From NCBI RefSeq assembly GCF_003260265.1, contig NZ_QITQ01000005.1:124001-188000 (forward strand): a DNA stretch of 64,000 bases, in the 5' to 3' direction. The notes beneath the pieces are model-generated. The model did no database searches, was not told the origin of the DNA, and worked only from the letters and a program-made list of their open reading frames with translations. This DNA comes from Roseovarius amoyensis (lineage in GTDB: Bacteria > Pseudomonadota > Alphaproteobacteria > Rhodobacterales > Rhodobacteraceae). Positions 55,361-63,216 of the stretch are shown here, piece by piece (the first letter of the stretch is position 1; each line of letters opens with the position of its first letter). A program made the position numbers and the translations under genes.

Positions 55361-56377
55361 TTAACCGATGCCCAGTCGGCGCGCGTCCTCGGGCGCGGTG
55401 GCGGCCAGGTCTTTGCGTGCCGCGACCAGCCGCCGGCGATGCCAGGCCAGGCTGCGGTCATGCAGCAGTGCTAGGTGCGGGTGATCCGATTTCAGTCGCG
55501 CAATCGCTTCCTTCAGGGCCGGGACGTGCCGCTGGATGCTGCAATCCTCGGTGTCGTTGGCGTTGAAGGTTTCGAAATAGGAAAAATCGATCCGCTCGGC
55601 GTCGGCGCTGTTGGCGGTGCCGCGATAGCGTTTCATCAGGAACGCCTCAGACGACTTGATCATGTAATGGTTCATGGTGACCAGATCGTCGCCATAGCTG
55701 TCGGCATCGCTGCGCCATCCCTGGCGCAGATAGCGTTCAGGCATCAATGCGCCCGCGCCGTTGACCCAGGTCACCTGTGCGCCACCATCGACATAGCGCG
55801 GGTAAAGCCGCGGGCGGTGGATGCCGAGTTTGCGCACGACCTTGGGTCGAAACAGCGTCTTGAAGGCCGTCAGGCGCTGGGTGGGGTGGATGCCGGGTGC
55901 CGCCGCGTGGGTGAACTGGGCGATCACCGGCTCGTCAAGGAACTCGATGATGCTGCCATTGCCGAACACCCGCCATGTGGCCGATATGATATCGACCTGC
56001 CCGCCGGCGCGCGCCTCTGCCGCCTCGATCAGTGCGTCGAGCGTGCCATCGCCGGTGCGGATGTTGAGAAACTCGTCAGCGTCGCCGACCAGCACCCATT
56101 CCGACGCGCGAATGCCCTCATCGGCCCAGAAACGCGCATAGGCGCGGTTTTGCGGGTCGGCTGGCTCGCCCTCGTGCCGGGCGCTGTTCTCGACATGCTC
56201 GATCTCTCCGACGGTATCGAGATAGTCGAGCATCTGGCGCGTGCCGTCGCCGCAATCGTTCGAGGCCACGACGATGCGATCAAACCCGATCAGCCGATGA
56301 TAGCATATCCATTCCAGCAGGTAGGGCCCTTCGTCCTTGACGGTGCCCAACAGCGTTCTTGCCGGCCGGTCTGTCAT
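55361..56377 (-). CDS. glycosyltransferase family 2-like protein (Glyco_tranf_2_4)
   Basis: A 338-residue paralogue of the preceding enzyme: RTLLGTVKDEGPYLLEWICYHRLIGFDRIVVASND at the start, D99-A-D101 in VGDADEFLNI, then IISATWRVFGNG, LGIHRPRLYPRY and MIKSSEAFLMKRYRGT. CGGAG lies seven bases before ATG 56377. An open frame to 56446 adds 23 residues without support. It heads the minus-strand set and is divergent from the gene at 56552 across 174 bases. Confidence 0.87.
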   Translation of the reverse strand: MTDRPARTLLGTVKDEGPYLLEWICYHRLIGFDRIVVASNDCGDGTRQMLDYLDTVGEIEHVENSARHEGEPADPQNRAYARFWADEGIRASEWVLVGDADEFLNIRTGDGTLDALIEAAEARAGGQVDIISATWRVFGNGSIIEFLDEPVIAQFTHAAAPGIHPTQRLTAFKTLFRPKVVRKLGIHRPRLYPRYVDGGAQVTWVNGAGALMPERYLRQGWRSDADSYGDDLVTMNHYMIKSSEAFLMKRYRGTANSADAERIDFSYFETFNANDTEDCSIQRHVPALKEAIARLKSDHPHLALLHDRSLAWHRRRLVAARKDLAATAPEDARRLGIG

Positions 56378-56551
56378 GGTACTGCTCCGCTGCCCCGGCG
56401 TCGGTGCCTGATCCCAAGGGGTACGCACGAAGCGCACACCATGCAAGGGCGGACGCCGTGAAACCTTGGGCGGGGGACAGCCCGTGCTTGCCGGAAACCG
56501 GGCAATAAGCTAGCATCCCGGCAATAAATAACGTTTTTTGAGGCAAGCAGC

Positions 56552-57415
56552 ATGGCAGATCTTCCCCCCGTCGGCGCGCTGTGGATCGGCGGGTCGCTGA
56601 CTTGGCTTGAACAGCTTTGTCTGAAGTCCTTTGTCGATCAGGGGCATCCGACGATCCTTTATACCTATGATGAGGTCGGCGGCATCCCCGAGGGGGTCGA
56701 GCGGCGCGACGGGCGCGAGGTGCTGGATACGGACAATTTCGTGACCCACGCGCGCACCGGCAGTGTGGCGCTGTTTTCAGACCTGTTCCGCTTTCACCTT
56801 TTGGCCGCCGACCCCGAGATCATCTATATCGACACCGACGTCTATTCGGTGCGCCCGATACCCGGGGGCGAAAGCCATGTATTCGGCTATGAATTCTGGC
56901 TGGAAGACCGGCAGAAAGGCCAGATCAACGGCGCTATCCTGCGCATGCCGCAGGATTCACCGGCATTGCAGGGCCTGCTGGAGTTCACCAAAGAGGAATA
57001 CCCGGTGCCCGAATGGCTGCCGCCGCGGCACTTGAATGAGATCCGCCAGCGGGCCGAAGCGGGCGACCCGATGCATGTCTCGGAAATGCCGTGGGGCATC
57101 TGGGGGCCGTTGGGGGTGACAGCTTATCTGCAAAAGACCGGCGAGGATAAATATGCCAGCCCGCCCGAGGTCTATTACCCGGTGCACTATGCCAACCGCC
57201 GCGTCTTTGCCAAGCGACCAGAGCGCACCTATCAGCACCTGACGGACACGACCCGCTGCATCCATATCTGGGCGCCGATCAAGCGGTTCTGCGCCCGTCG
57301 CAGCGGCGGGGTGCCGCCAGAGGGCAGTTTCCTGGCCGAATTGCTGGAAAAACACGGCATAGATGCCGCTGCCGCCGCCGTGCCTGACCAGGCGGACCGG
57401 TCGGTTCTGGCCTAG
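56552..57415 (+). CDS. GT32-like glycosyltransferase (DxD sugar-binding family)
   Basis: A 287-residue protein with LWIGGSLTWLEQLCLKSFVDQGHPTILYTYDEV at the start and D94-T-D96 in IIYIDTDVYSV. This order, with ALFSDLFRFHLLA between, is that of GT32/Gly_transf_sug (OCH1-like) enzymes that transfer mannose or other sugars. No membrane segment. GAGG precedes ATG 56552. The next gene starts at the base after its stop, so they are co-translated. Confidence 0.85.
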   Translation: MADLPPVGALWIGGSLTWLEQLCLKSFVDQGHPTILYTYDEVGGIPEGVERRDGREVLDTDNFVTHARTGSVALFSDLFRFHLLAADPEIIYIDTDVYSVRPIPGGESHVFGYEFWLEDRQKGQINGAILRMPQDSPALQGLLEFTKEEYPVPEWLPPRHLNEIRQRAEAGDPMHVSEMPWGIWGPLGVTAYLQKTGEDKYASPPEVYYPVHYANRRVFAKRPERTYQHLTDTTRCIHIWAPIKRFCARRSGGVPPEGSFLAELLEKHGIDAAAAAVPDQADRSVLA

Positions 57416-58171
57416 ATGCCGGCCCCGGGCCACGCGGCGCCACGGCCCTGGCACATGTCGGGCCGGTTGCGGATAACCAGCCTTGAGGGGAGCGATCCGC
57501 GCCTGGTGGTGTCATTCGCCGGCGTGGGCAAGCCCGGCGACCCCCAGCAGGTGGAAGAGTTCGTCGGCAGCGGCCGGCAGGGCGGGCGCAATCATGTTCT
57601 CTTTGTCGCCGACACGCTGCGCAGCTGGTACAACGACCCCGGTATCCGCGATGAAATCATCGCCGCCGTCGATGCCTATCGGCGCGAACACGGCATCGAA
57701 CGCACGGTGACCTTTGGCAACTCGATGGGCGGCTATGGCGCGGTGCTGATGGCCGGGGCGTTGGGGGCCGTGGGCTGTCTGGCGCTGTCAGCTCAGTATT
57801 CTGCCGATCCGGCGGTCGTGCCAGAAGAGACACGCTGGCGCGAATACCGCGACCGCATCGTGCGCTTTACCTGCCCGCCGCTGGAGGATGCGCTGAGCCC
57901 CGATTGCACCTATTTCGTTCTGCATGGTGGCGGGCGGCTTGAGCGGCCGCACTGGTCGCGCTTTCCGCGCAGTACTAACATTCATCACTATCTGGTCGGC
58001 CGTGCCGGTCACGGCGTGGGCCGGCGGTTGAAGGCCGCCGGTGCAATGGGGCAGGTCGCAAGCCACGCCATTGACCTGCGTCCGGTGGCGTTTCGCCGGG
58101 CCCTGGCCGGTGCGGTAGAGTTCCGGCGTCTGCCGCGTACCGTGCCAGAGGGGGCGGGTGCGACCGGGTGA
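57416..58171 (+). CDS. alpha/beta-hydrolase-like protein of glycan cluster (2)
   Basis: A 251-residue protein with TVTFGNSMGGYGAVLMAGALG (S103 in G-N-S-M-G), LALSAQYSAD and a possible catalytic histidine in NIHHYLVGRAGHGVG. It resembles the protein at 49352 in the elbow sequence and position next to a glycosyltransferase. ATG 57416 directly abuts the upstream stop; ATG 57455 is an alternative start. Function unknown; an esterase or acyltransferase acting on the glycan is possible. Confidence 0.7.
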   Translation: MPAPGHAAPRPWHMSGRLRITSLEGSDPRLVVSFAGVGKPGDPQQVEEFVGSGRQGGRNHVLFVADTLRSWYNDPGIRDEIIAAVDAYRREHGIERTVTFGNSMGGYGAVLMAGALGAVGCLALSAQYSADPAVVPEETRWREYRDRIVRFTCPPLEDALSPDCTYFVLHGGGRLERPHWSRFPRSTNIHHYLVGRAGHGVGRRLKAAGAMGQVASHAIDLRPVAFRRALAGAVEFRRLPRTVPEGAGATG

Positions 58172-58238
58172 CGGCGCGGCCCGAGCAGGGGCAGTCACAC
58201 AGTCAGTCGCCATCTGTTTTCTGGCGGATCGTGAAGGC

Positions 58239-58270
58239 CAAAAGAAAAGCCCCCGCCGATGGGCGGGGGC
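58239..58270 (-). terminator. dctQMP operon terminator
   Basis: Stem GCCCCCGCC/GGCGGGGGC (58249-58257 with 58262-58270), loop of four; on the minus strand it is followed by TTTTCTTTTGG. It ends the TRAP operon about 40 bases after dctP. Confidence 0.92.
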
Positions 58271-58307
58271 CGGTTAGCTGCCGGGTTCGGCAGCAATTCT
58301 CTTCAGG

Positions 58308-59399
58308 TCATTGCACGCAGGCGCGGACCTTTTCGATGTCGGGCCCATTGGGCGTGCGGCCCAGGTTGAAGGGGGCCGAGGCATCGCGCCATTTGGCATA
58401 GTCGGCCAGGTATTCGAGTTGGCTGAGATAGACCTTGGCGGAATCGGGGTTCTCGCAGGCGGTCGTCTCGATCACCTCGTTGGCCATTTCCTGAACCTTG
58501 GCGAGGGTTTCATCGTCATAGCGCGTGATCTCGACGCCAGCATCCAGGAACTGCTGATAGGCCTCGGTCGCGCGCTTTTCGGTAAAGGCCAGCGACCAGA
58601 TCAGGTTGGCTTGGGCGGCGATTTTCAGGGCTTCCTGGGTCTCGGGCGACAGCGCGTCCCACGAGGCCTTGTTGATCATCACGCCAAACGCCGACGCCGA
58701 CTGGTGCCAGCCGGGGGTGGCCCAGAACTTGGTCACCTGGTGGAAACCGCCCGAGAAGTCGACGTTGGGGGTCGAGAATTCCGCCCCGTCGATCACGCCG
58801 CGTTCCAACGCCTGGTAGATCTCGCCACCGGCCATCGAAACCTGGCTGCCGCCGAGTTTTTCCAGGATCCGGCCCTGTTCCAGACCCGACAGGCGCAGGC
58901 GCATGCCTTCGAGGTCGCTGAGGTTGCGGATCGGCTTGTTGGTGCGGAAGCCCGATTCGTTGTTGGTCACGCCGTAGGGCAGGTAGACCATGCCGAACTT
59001 GCCGTAGATATCGTTATAGAGATCGGCGCCGCCCCACTGGTTGATCCAGTTGACGTAGTCGATGGCGTTGAACAGGCTGGATGTGGTCGCCAGAGGCGAA
59101 AAGGCCGAGTTGCGGCCGGCCCAATAGCCCGGCCAGTCGCCGCCGGCCTGGATGGTGCCTGATTCGACGGCGCCGAATACCTCGCCCGCCGGGACCAGCG
59201 AACCGCCATCGAAGAACTCGATGGTCAGATCGTCGCCGGTCAGGGCGTTCGCCAGTTCGACGAAGTGGCGGTCGATCTCGATCAACTCCAGCGAGCTGGG
59301 CCAGGTCGTGGTCATGGTCCAGCTTTCCTGTGCCGCAGCCTGGGTCGCCAGGCTGGCCGCCAGGGCAACACCTGCCATTACGGTTCTTTTCAGAGTCAT
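58308..59399 (-). CDS. dctP: TRAP transporter substrate-binding protein DctP
   Basis: A 363-residue periplasmic binding protein with signal peptide MTLKRTVMAGVALAASLATQAAAQ. The DctP fold is recognisable: WTMTTTWPSSLELIE, GSLVPAGEVFGAVESGTIQAG, the ligand-contacting Arg region MRLRLSGLEQGRILEKLGG, and the ALERGVIDGAEFSTP hinge. It is of the TakP-like class known to bind 2-oxo acids; the actual ligand cannot be read. GAGGAGG precedes ATG 59399. It comes last in the operon, 12 bases after dctM. Confidence 0.93.
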   Translation of the reverse strand: MTLKRTVMAGVALAASLATQAAAQESWTMTTTWPSSLELIEIDRHFVELANALTGDDLTIEFFDGGSLVPAGEVFGAVESGTIQAGGDWPGYWAGRNSAFSPLATTSSLFNAIDYVNWINQWGGADLYNDIYGKFGMVYLPYGVTNNESGFRTNKPIRNLSDLEGMRLRLSGLEQGRILEKLGGSQVSMAGGEIYQALERGVIDGAEFSTPNVDFSGGFHQVTKFWATPGWHQSASAFGVMINKASWDALSPETQEALKIAAQANLIWSLAFTEKRATEAYQQFLDAGVEITRYDDETLAKVQEMANEVIETTACENPDSAKVYLSQLEYLADYAKWRDASAPFNLGRTPNGPDIEKVRACVQ

Positions 59400-59411
59400 A
59401 CCAAGTCCTCC

Positions 59412-60740
59412 TCAGGGTTTTTGGTGGTAAAGAGTATCGGGCAGCCATGTGACAAGTTCCGGCACAAAGGCTACGGCGAGACACATCAGGATGATCAGCC
59501 CGATGAAGGGCATCACCCCGGCGATGATCTGCGAGGTTCGTACGCTTTTTGGCGCTATGGCCCGCAGGTAAAATAGCGCATATCCGAATGGTGGGGTCAG
59601 AAAGGATGTCTGCAGCACCACGGACATCAGCACCACGAACCACAGCAGGTCAAAGTTCATTTCCTGCACGATCGGCAGGAAGATCGGGAACGACAACAGC
59701 ACGATGCCGGTCCAGTCCAGGAAGGCGCCGAGGATGAAGATGATGAACATCATTACAGCGATCAGCAGCCAGGGGGCCATGTCCATGTTGCGGATGATTT
59801 CCTGCGTCGCGCGCAGGCCGCCGGTGATGTTGAACACCCCGGTGAACGCGGTCGCGCCGATGACGATGAACAGGATCATCGCCGAGGTCCGCCCGGTTTC
59901 CAGCATGGCGCCGTAAAAGCTGCGCCAGGTGAACTTGCCCCGCAGGATCACGATTGCCAGGGCCAGCGCCGCGCCGATGGCCGAGGCTTCGGTTGCGGTG
60001 GCGATCCCGGCCAGGAGAGAGCCGAGGATGCCGAGGATCAGAACCAGCGGCGGCACCGCTTCGATCACCAGCATCCGCAGCAGCTCGGCGCGCGGGATCC
60101 GTTCGTCGGGTTCCACCGCCGGGGCCATGTCTGGCCGGAATCTGGACACGACCATCACCCACACTGCATAAAGCAACCCCAGCAACACGCCGGGGATCAT
60201 CGCGCCGGCAAACAACTCGCCCACCGAAAGGGGTGAATAGCTGGCCATCAGGATCAGCATGATCGACGGCGGGATCAGGATGCCAAGGCAGCCCGACGCG
60301 GCAATCACCCCGGTCGTCAGGGTCGGCGAATAGCCGTATTGCAGCATCGGTCGCAGCGCCATCACCCCCATGACGGTGATCGATGCGCCGATGATGCCGG
60401 TCGTCGCGGCCAGCAGGATCGAGATGAACACCACCGCCAACGCCAGCCCGCCGCGCACGTTCGACATCAACAGGCGCAGTGATTCGAACATCTTGTCGGT
60501 AACGCCGCTGTCGGACAGGAACCGCGCCATCAGGATGAACAGCGGGATTGCGATCAGCGTGTAATTGTCCAGGACGTCACCGAAAATCCGGTTGATGACG
60601 ATCCCCAGAACCATCGGCTTTCCGGCGATCAGGGTGCCCAGTACGGCGCTGCCGCCCAGCACGAATGCCAGCGGATGCCCCATGAAAAGGCCCAGCAGCA
60701 GCAGGCCGAACATGGCCAGGGCGATGAGTTCAGGCGTCAC
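59412..60740 (-). CDS. dctM: TRAP transporter large permease DctM
   Basis: A 442-residue membrane protein with about 12 helices, including the family blocks MGHPLAFVLGGSAV, AIPLFILMARFLSDSG, ASGCLGILIPPSIMLILMA, ATEASAIGAALAL and FLTPPFGYALFYLRA. It uses a sodium gradient to import the solute delivered by DctP. The GTG start at 60740 overlaps dctQ by 11 bases. Length is normal for DctM alone, not a QM fusion. Confidence 0.95.
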   Translation of the reverse strand: MTPELIALAMFGLLLLGLFMGHPLAFVLGGSAVLGTLIAGKPMVLGIVINRIFGDVLDNYTLIAIPLFILMARFLSDSGVTDKMFESLRLLMSNVRGGLALAVVFISILLAATTGIIGASITVMGVMALRPMLQYGYSPTLTTGVIAASGCLGILIPPSIMLILMASYSPLSVGELFAGAMIPGVLLGLLYAVWVMVVSRFRPDMAPAVEPDERIPRAELLRMLVIEAVPPLVLILGILGSLLAGIATATEASAIGAALALAIVILRGKFTWRSFYGAMLETGRTSAMILFIVIGATAFTGVFNITGGLRATQEIIRNMDMAPWLLIAVMMFIIFILGAFLDWTGIVLLSFPIFLPIVQEMNFDLLWFVVLMSVVLQTSFLTPPFGYALFYLRAIAPKSVRTSQIIAGVMPFIGLIILMCLAVAFVPELVTWLPDTLYHQKP

Positions 60741-61230
60741 GGGGGCTCTCCTGCCGATTGAGTACGAGTTTCAGGAATTCCGACACGCCCTGGATCAGCA
60801 GCAGCGCGGCGGCGACCGCCATCGCCATCTTCAGCGGATAGACCGGCAACTGAACAGAGCCATAGGTCGTTTCGCCTTGGGTGAAGGCTCGTGATGCGAA
60901 TTCGTAGGACCGGGTCATGAACACCCAGGCGAACGGAAAGAAGAATATCACATAGCCCGCCGCCTCGACCCAGCGGCGAACGGTGGCGCTCAGCGTTTCG
61001 GTAATAAGGTCAACGCGCACATGCGCCTGGTGACGCAGCGCATAGCCGCCCAGCAAGACGAAGTAGAAGCCATATAACTGTTTGGTCACGTCAAAGGCCC
61101 AGCGGGTGGGGGCGTTCATGGCGTAACGCATGAAGACGTCATAGATGATGATTGCGGCAAAGATCGCGGCAACCACCGACACAAGCCGCCCGACAATTTC
61201 GTTTAGCCCGTCGATGATGCGGAAAAGCAT
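60730..61230 (-). CDS. dctQ: TRAP transporter small permease DctQ
   Basis: A 166-residue four-helix membrane subunit with the family pattern AIIIYDVFMRYAMNAPTRWAFDVTKQLYGFYFVLLGGYALRHQAHVRVD. GGGGGGAAGA lies directly before ATG 61230. First gene of the operon; the regulatory region upstream holds an 18-base palindrome. Confidence 0.93.
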   Translation of the reverse strand: MLFRIIDGLNEIVGRLVSVVAAIFAAIIIYDVFMRYAMNAPTRWAFDVTKQLYGFYFVLLGGYALRHQAHVRVDLITETLSATVRRWVEAAGYVIFFFPFAWVFMTRSYEFASRAFTQGETTYGSVQLPVYPLKMAMAVAAALLLIQGVSEFLKLVLNRQESPRDA

Positions 61231-61634
61231 TCTTCCCCCCTTGGTGATCGTGGTGAGGATTAGCTAATCGTGCCGGAATGGCAAGCACCCGGCGCCGGGG
61301 AGTGTTAATTTTTTTGTACGCCAATCTACCTTCTGTAACATTTCCGCTGGAGACGGCGGACCCTTGTTCGTGGCCATGGAAAGGGCGCGCGCAGCACCGC
61401 GGTCATCCGGTCGATCACGCCGGCCTGAGCCAGTTTGAAGAGGCGCCTATACAGGCGCCTGTATATAGAGTGTCGGACTTGCTCGTACCCGACCGCGACC
61501 ATGGGCCGATGCCGGGTCGGTGCGGGATATGCGGTGCGAGTGGTGATCTGCGCCGGTAGCAATGGCTGGCCGGTCTGGGTTTGGCGGGTATGATGGCCGC
61601 AAGGCGACGACAAGGGTTGGTAAAGAGAGGCAGT
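61231..61634. other. 404-bp divergent intergenic region between dctQ and gltB-like gene
   Basis: No gene is supported. It must contain promoters for both directions. The notable structure is the palindrome at 61448-61465. A/T-rich stretches near 61260 and 61305-61320 could hold the dctQ promoter. Confidence 0.6.
61448..61465. promoter_or_regulatory. 18-bp perfect palindrome, candidate operator
   Basis: TATACAGGCGCCTGTATA reads the same on both strands. It overlaps a direct repeat of AGGCGCCT (61441-61448 and 61453-61460). It lies in the divergent region, 218 bases upstream of dctQ and 170 upstream of the gltB-like gene. A TetR- or GntR-type dimer site is plausible; the regulator is not in the window. 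Confidence 0.5.
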
Positions 61635-63140
61635 ATGAACATGGACATGTATTCCGCCGTACAGTGGAGCGAGCTGTTGGCCGGGCTTTTCGTGCTGGCG
61701 ATGCTGGTGGTGCTGGTGGTGGTGGCGGTGTTTTTCGTTATCGACCGGATGCAGACCGGCGACGCGATCAGGCGCAACTATCCGGTGATCGGGCGGTTCC
61801 GCCGCATATTCACCGAGCTGGGCGAGTTCTTTCGCCAGTATTTCTTTGCCATGGACCGAGAGGAGCTGCCTTTCAACCGCGCCCAGCGAGAGTGGGTCGA
61901 GCGCGCGACCGAAGGCGGGGGAAATACCGTTGCCTTCGGCTCCACCCGCAGCATGGCTATTCCCGGCACGTCGGTATTCGTCAACGCGCCGTTCCCGCCA
62001 CTTGATGACAAGCATGCGAAATCCGCGCCGCTGGTTATCGGGCCGCATTGCCGCCAACCCTATGCGGCGCCATCGCTCTTTAATATCTCGGGCATGAGCT
62101 ATGGCGCGATCTCGCGCCCGGCGGTGCGGGCGCTGAGCCATGGCGCGCGCAAGGCCGGTATCTGGCTGAACACGGGCGAGGGCGGGCTGAGCCCCTATCA
62201 CCTGGAGGGGGACTGCGACATCGTCTTTCAGATCGGCACCGCGAAATACGGGGTGCGCGACGCCCTGGGCGGGCTGTCCGACGAGCGGCTGCGAGAGGTC
62301 GCAGCGCATGACACGGTGCGGATGTTCGAACTCAAGCTCAGCCAGGGTGCCAAGCCCGGCAAGGGCGGCATCCTGCCCGCGGAAAAGGTCACGCCCGAGA
62401 TCGCGCAGATCCGGGGCATCCCCGCCGGGCAGGCCAGCATTTCACCCAACCGCCACCCCGAGGCGGCGCAGTTCGGCGAGTTGCTGGATATGGTTTCTCA
62501 TATCCGCGAGGTCACGGGAAAGCCTGTGGGGCTGAAGATGGCTGTCGGCTCCGAAGCGGCGATGGAGGCCCTGTTCGAGGCGATCGTGGCGCGCCGGGTC
62601 GAGGAGGCGCCGGATTTCATCACCATCGACGGCGGCGAGGGCGGCACCGGCGCGGCGCCGATGCCGCTGATGGACCTGGTTGCCTTGCCCGTGCGCGAGG
62701 CGCTGCCGATAGTGGTCGATATCCGCGACCATCACGGCTTGAAGGGCCGCATCCGCATCATTTCCAGTGGCAAGCTGATCAATCCCGGCGATATCGCCTG
62801 GGCCATATGTGCCGGGGCCGATTTCGTCACCTCGGCGCGCGGCTTCATGTTCTCGCTGGGCTGCATCCAGGCGATGCGGTGCAATCGCAACACCTGTCCG
62901 ACCGGGGTAACCACGCATGACGCGCGCCTGCAAATGGGGCTGGTGGTCGAGGACAAGCAGGACAAGGTGGCGCGCTATGCCCGCCGCATCATCGAAGAGG
63001 TCGAGATGATCGCCCATTCGGTCGGCGTGTCAGAGCCGCGCCTGATGCGCCGGCGGCATGTGCGCATCGTGCAGCCTGACGGCAGTTCGGTGCCACTGAG
63101 CCGGCTGATACCCAATAACGATGCGCATACGTTTTCGTGA
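61635..63140 (+). CDS. membrane-anchored FMN-binding glutamate synthase family protein
   Basis: A 501-residue protein with an N-terminal membrane helix (LLAGLFVLAMLVVLVVVAVFFVI) followed by a stand-alone glutamate-synthase central FMN/Fe-S barrel: ISGMSYGAISRPAVRALSHGA, NTGEGGLSPYH, KPGKGGILPAEKVTPEIA, TIDGGEGGTGAAP and the cysteine motif GCIQAMRCNRNTCPTGV for the iron-sulfur cluster. It has no glutamine amidotransferase domain, so it is not a complete glutamate synthase; YerD-type relatives have no assigned reaction. GAGAGG precedes ATG 61635. Confidence 0.88.
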   Translation: MNMDMYSAVQWSELLAGLFVLAMLVVLVVVAVFFVIDRMQTGDAIRRNYPVIGRFRRIFTELGEFFRQYFFAMDREELPFNRAQREWVERATEGGGNTVAFGSTRSMAIPGTSVFVNAPFPPLDDKHAKSAPLVIGPHCRQPYAAPSLFNISGMSYGAISRPAVRALSHGARKAGIWLNTGEGGLSPYHLEGDCDIVFQIGTAKYGVRDALGGLSDERLREVAAHDTVRMFELKLSQGAKPGKGGILPAEKVTPEIAQIRGIPAGQASISPNRHPEAAQFGELLDMVSHIREVTGKPVGLKMAVGSEAAMEALFEAIVARRVEEAPDFITIDGGEGGTGAAPMPLMDLVALPVREALPIVVDIRDHHGLKGRIRIISSGKLINPGDIAWAICAGADFVTSARGFMFSLGCIQAMRCNRNTCPTGVTTHDARLQMGLVVEDKQDKVARYARRIIEEVEMIAHSVGVSEPRLMRRRHVRIVQPDGSSVPLSRLIPNNDAHTFS

Positions 63141-63216
63141 GGTGGGTTGCCTTGTGGGCCTAGGCGGCAAATCTTGAAAGGGCGCCAGATCCTGGCACGG
63201 CTACGGAGGCAAGGAC

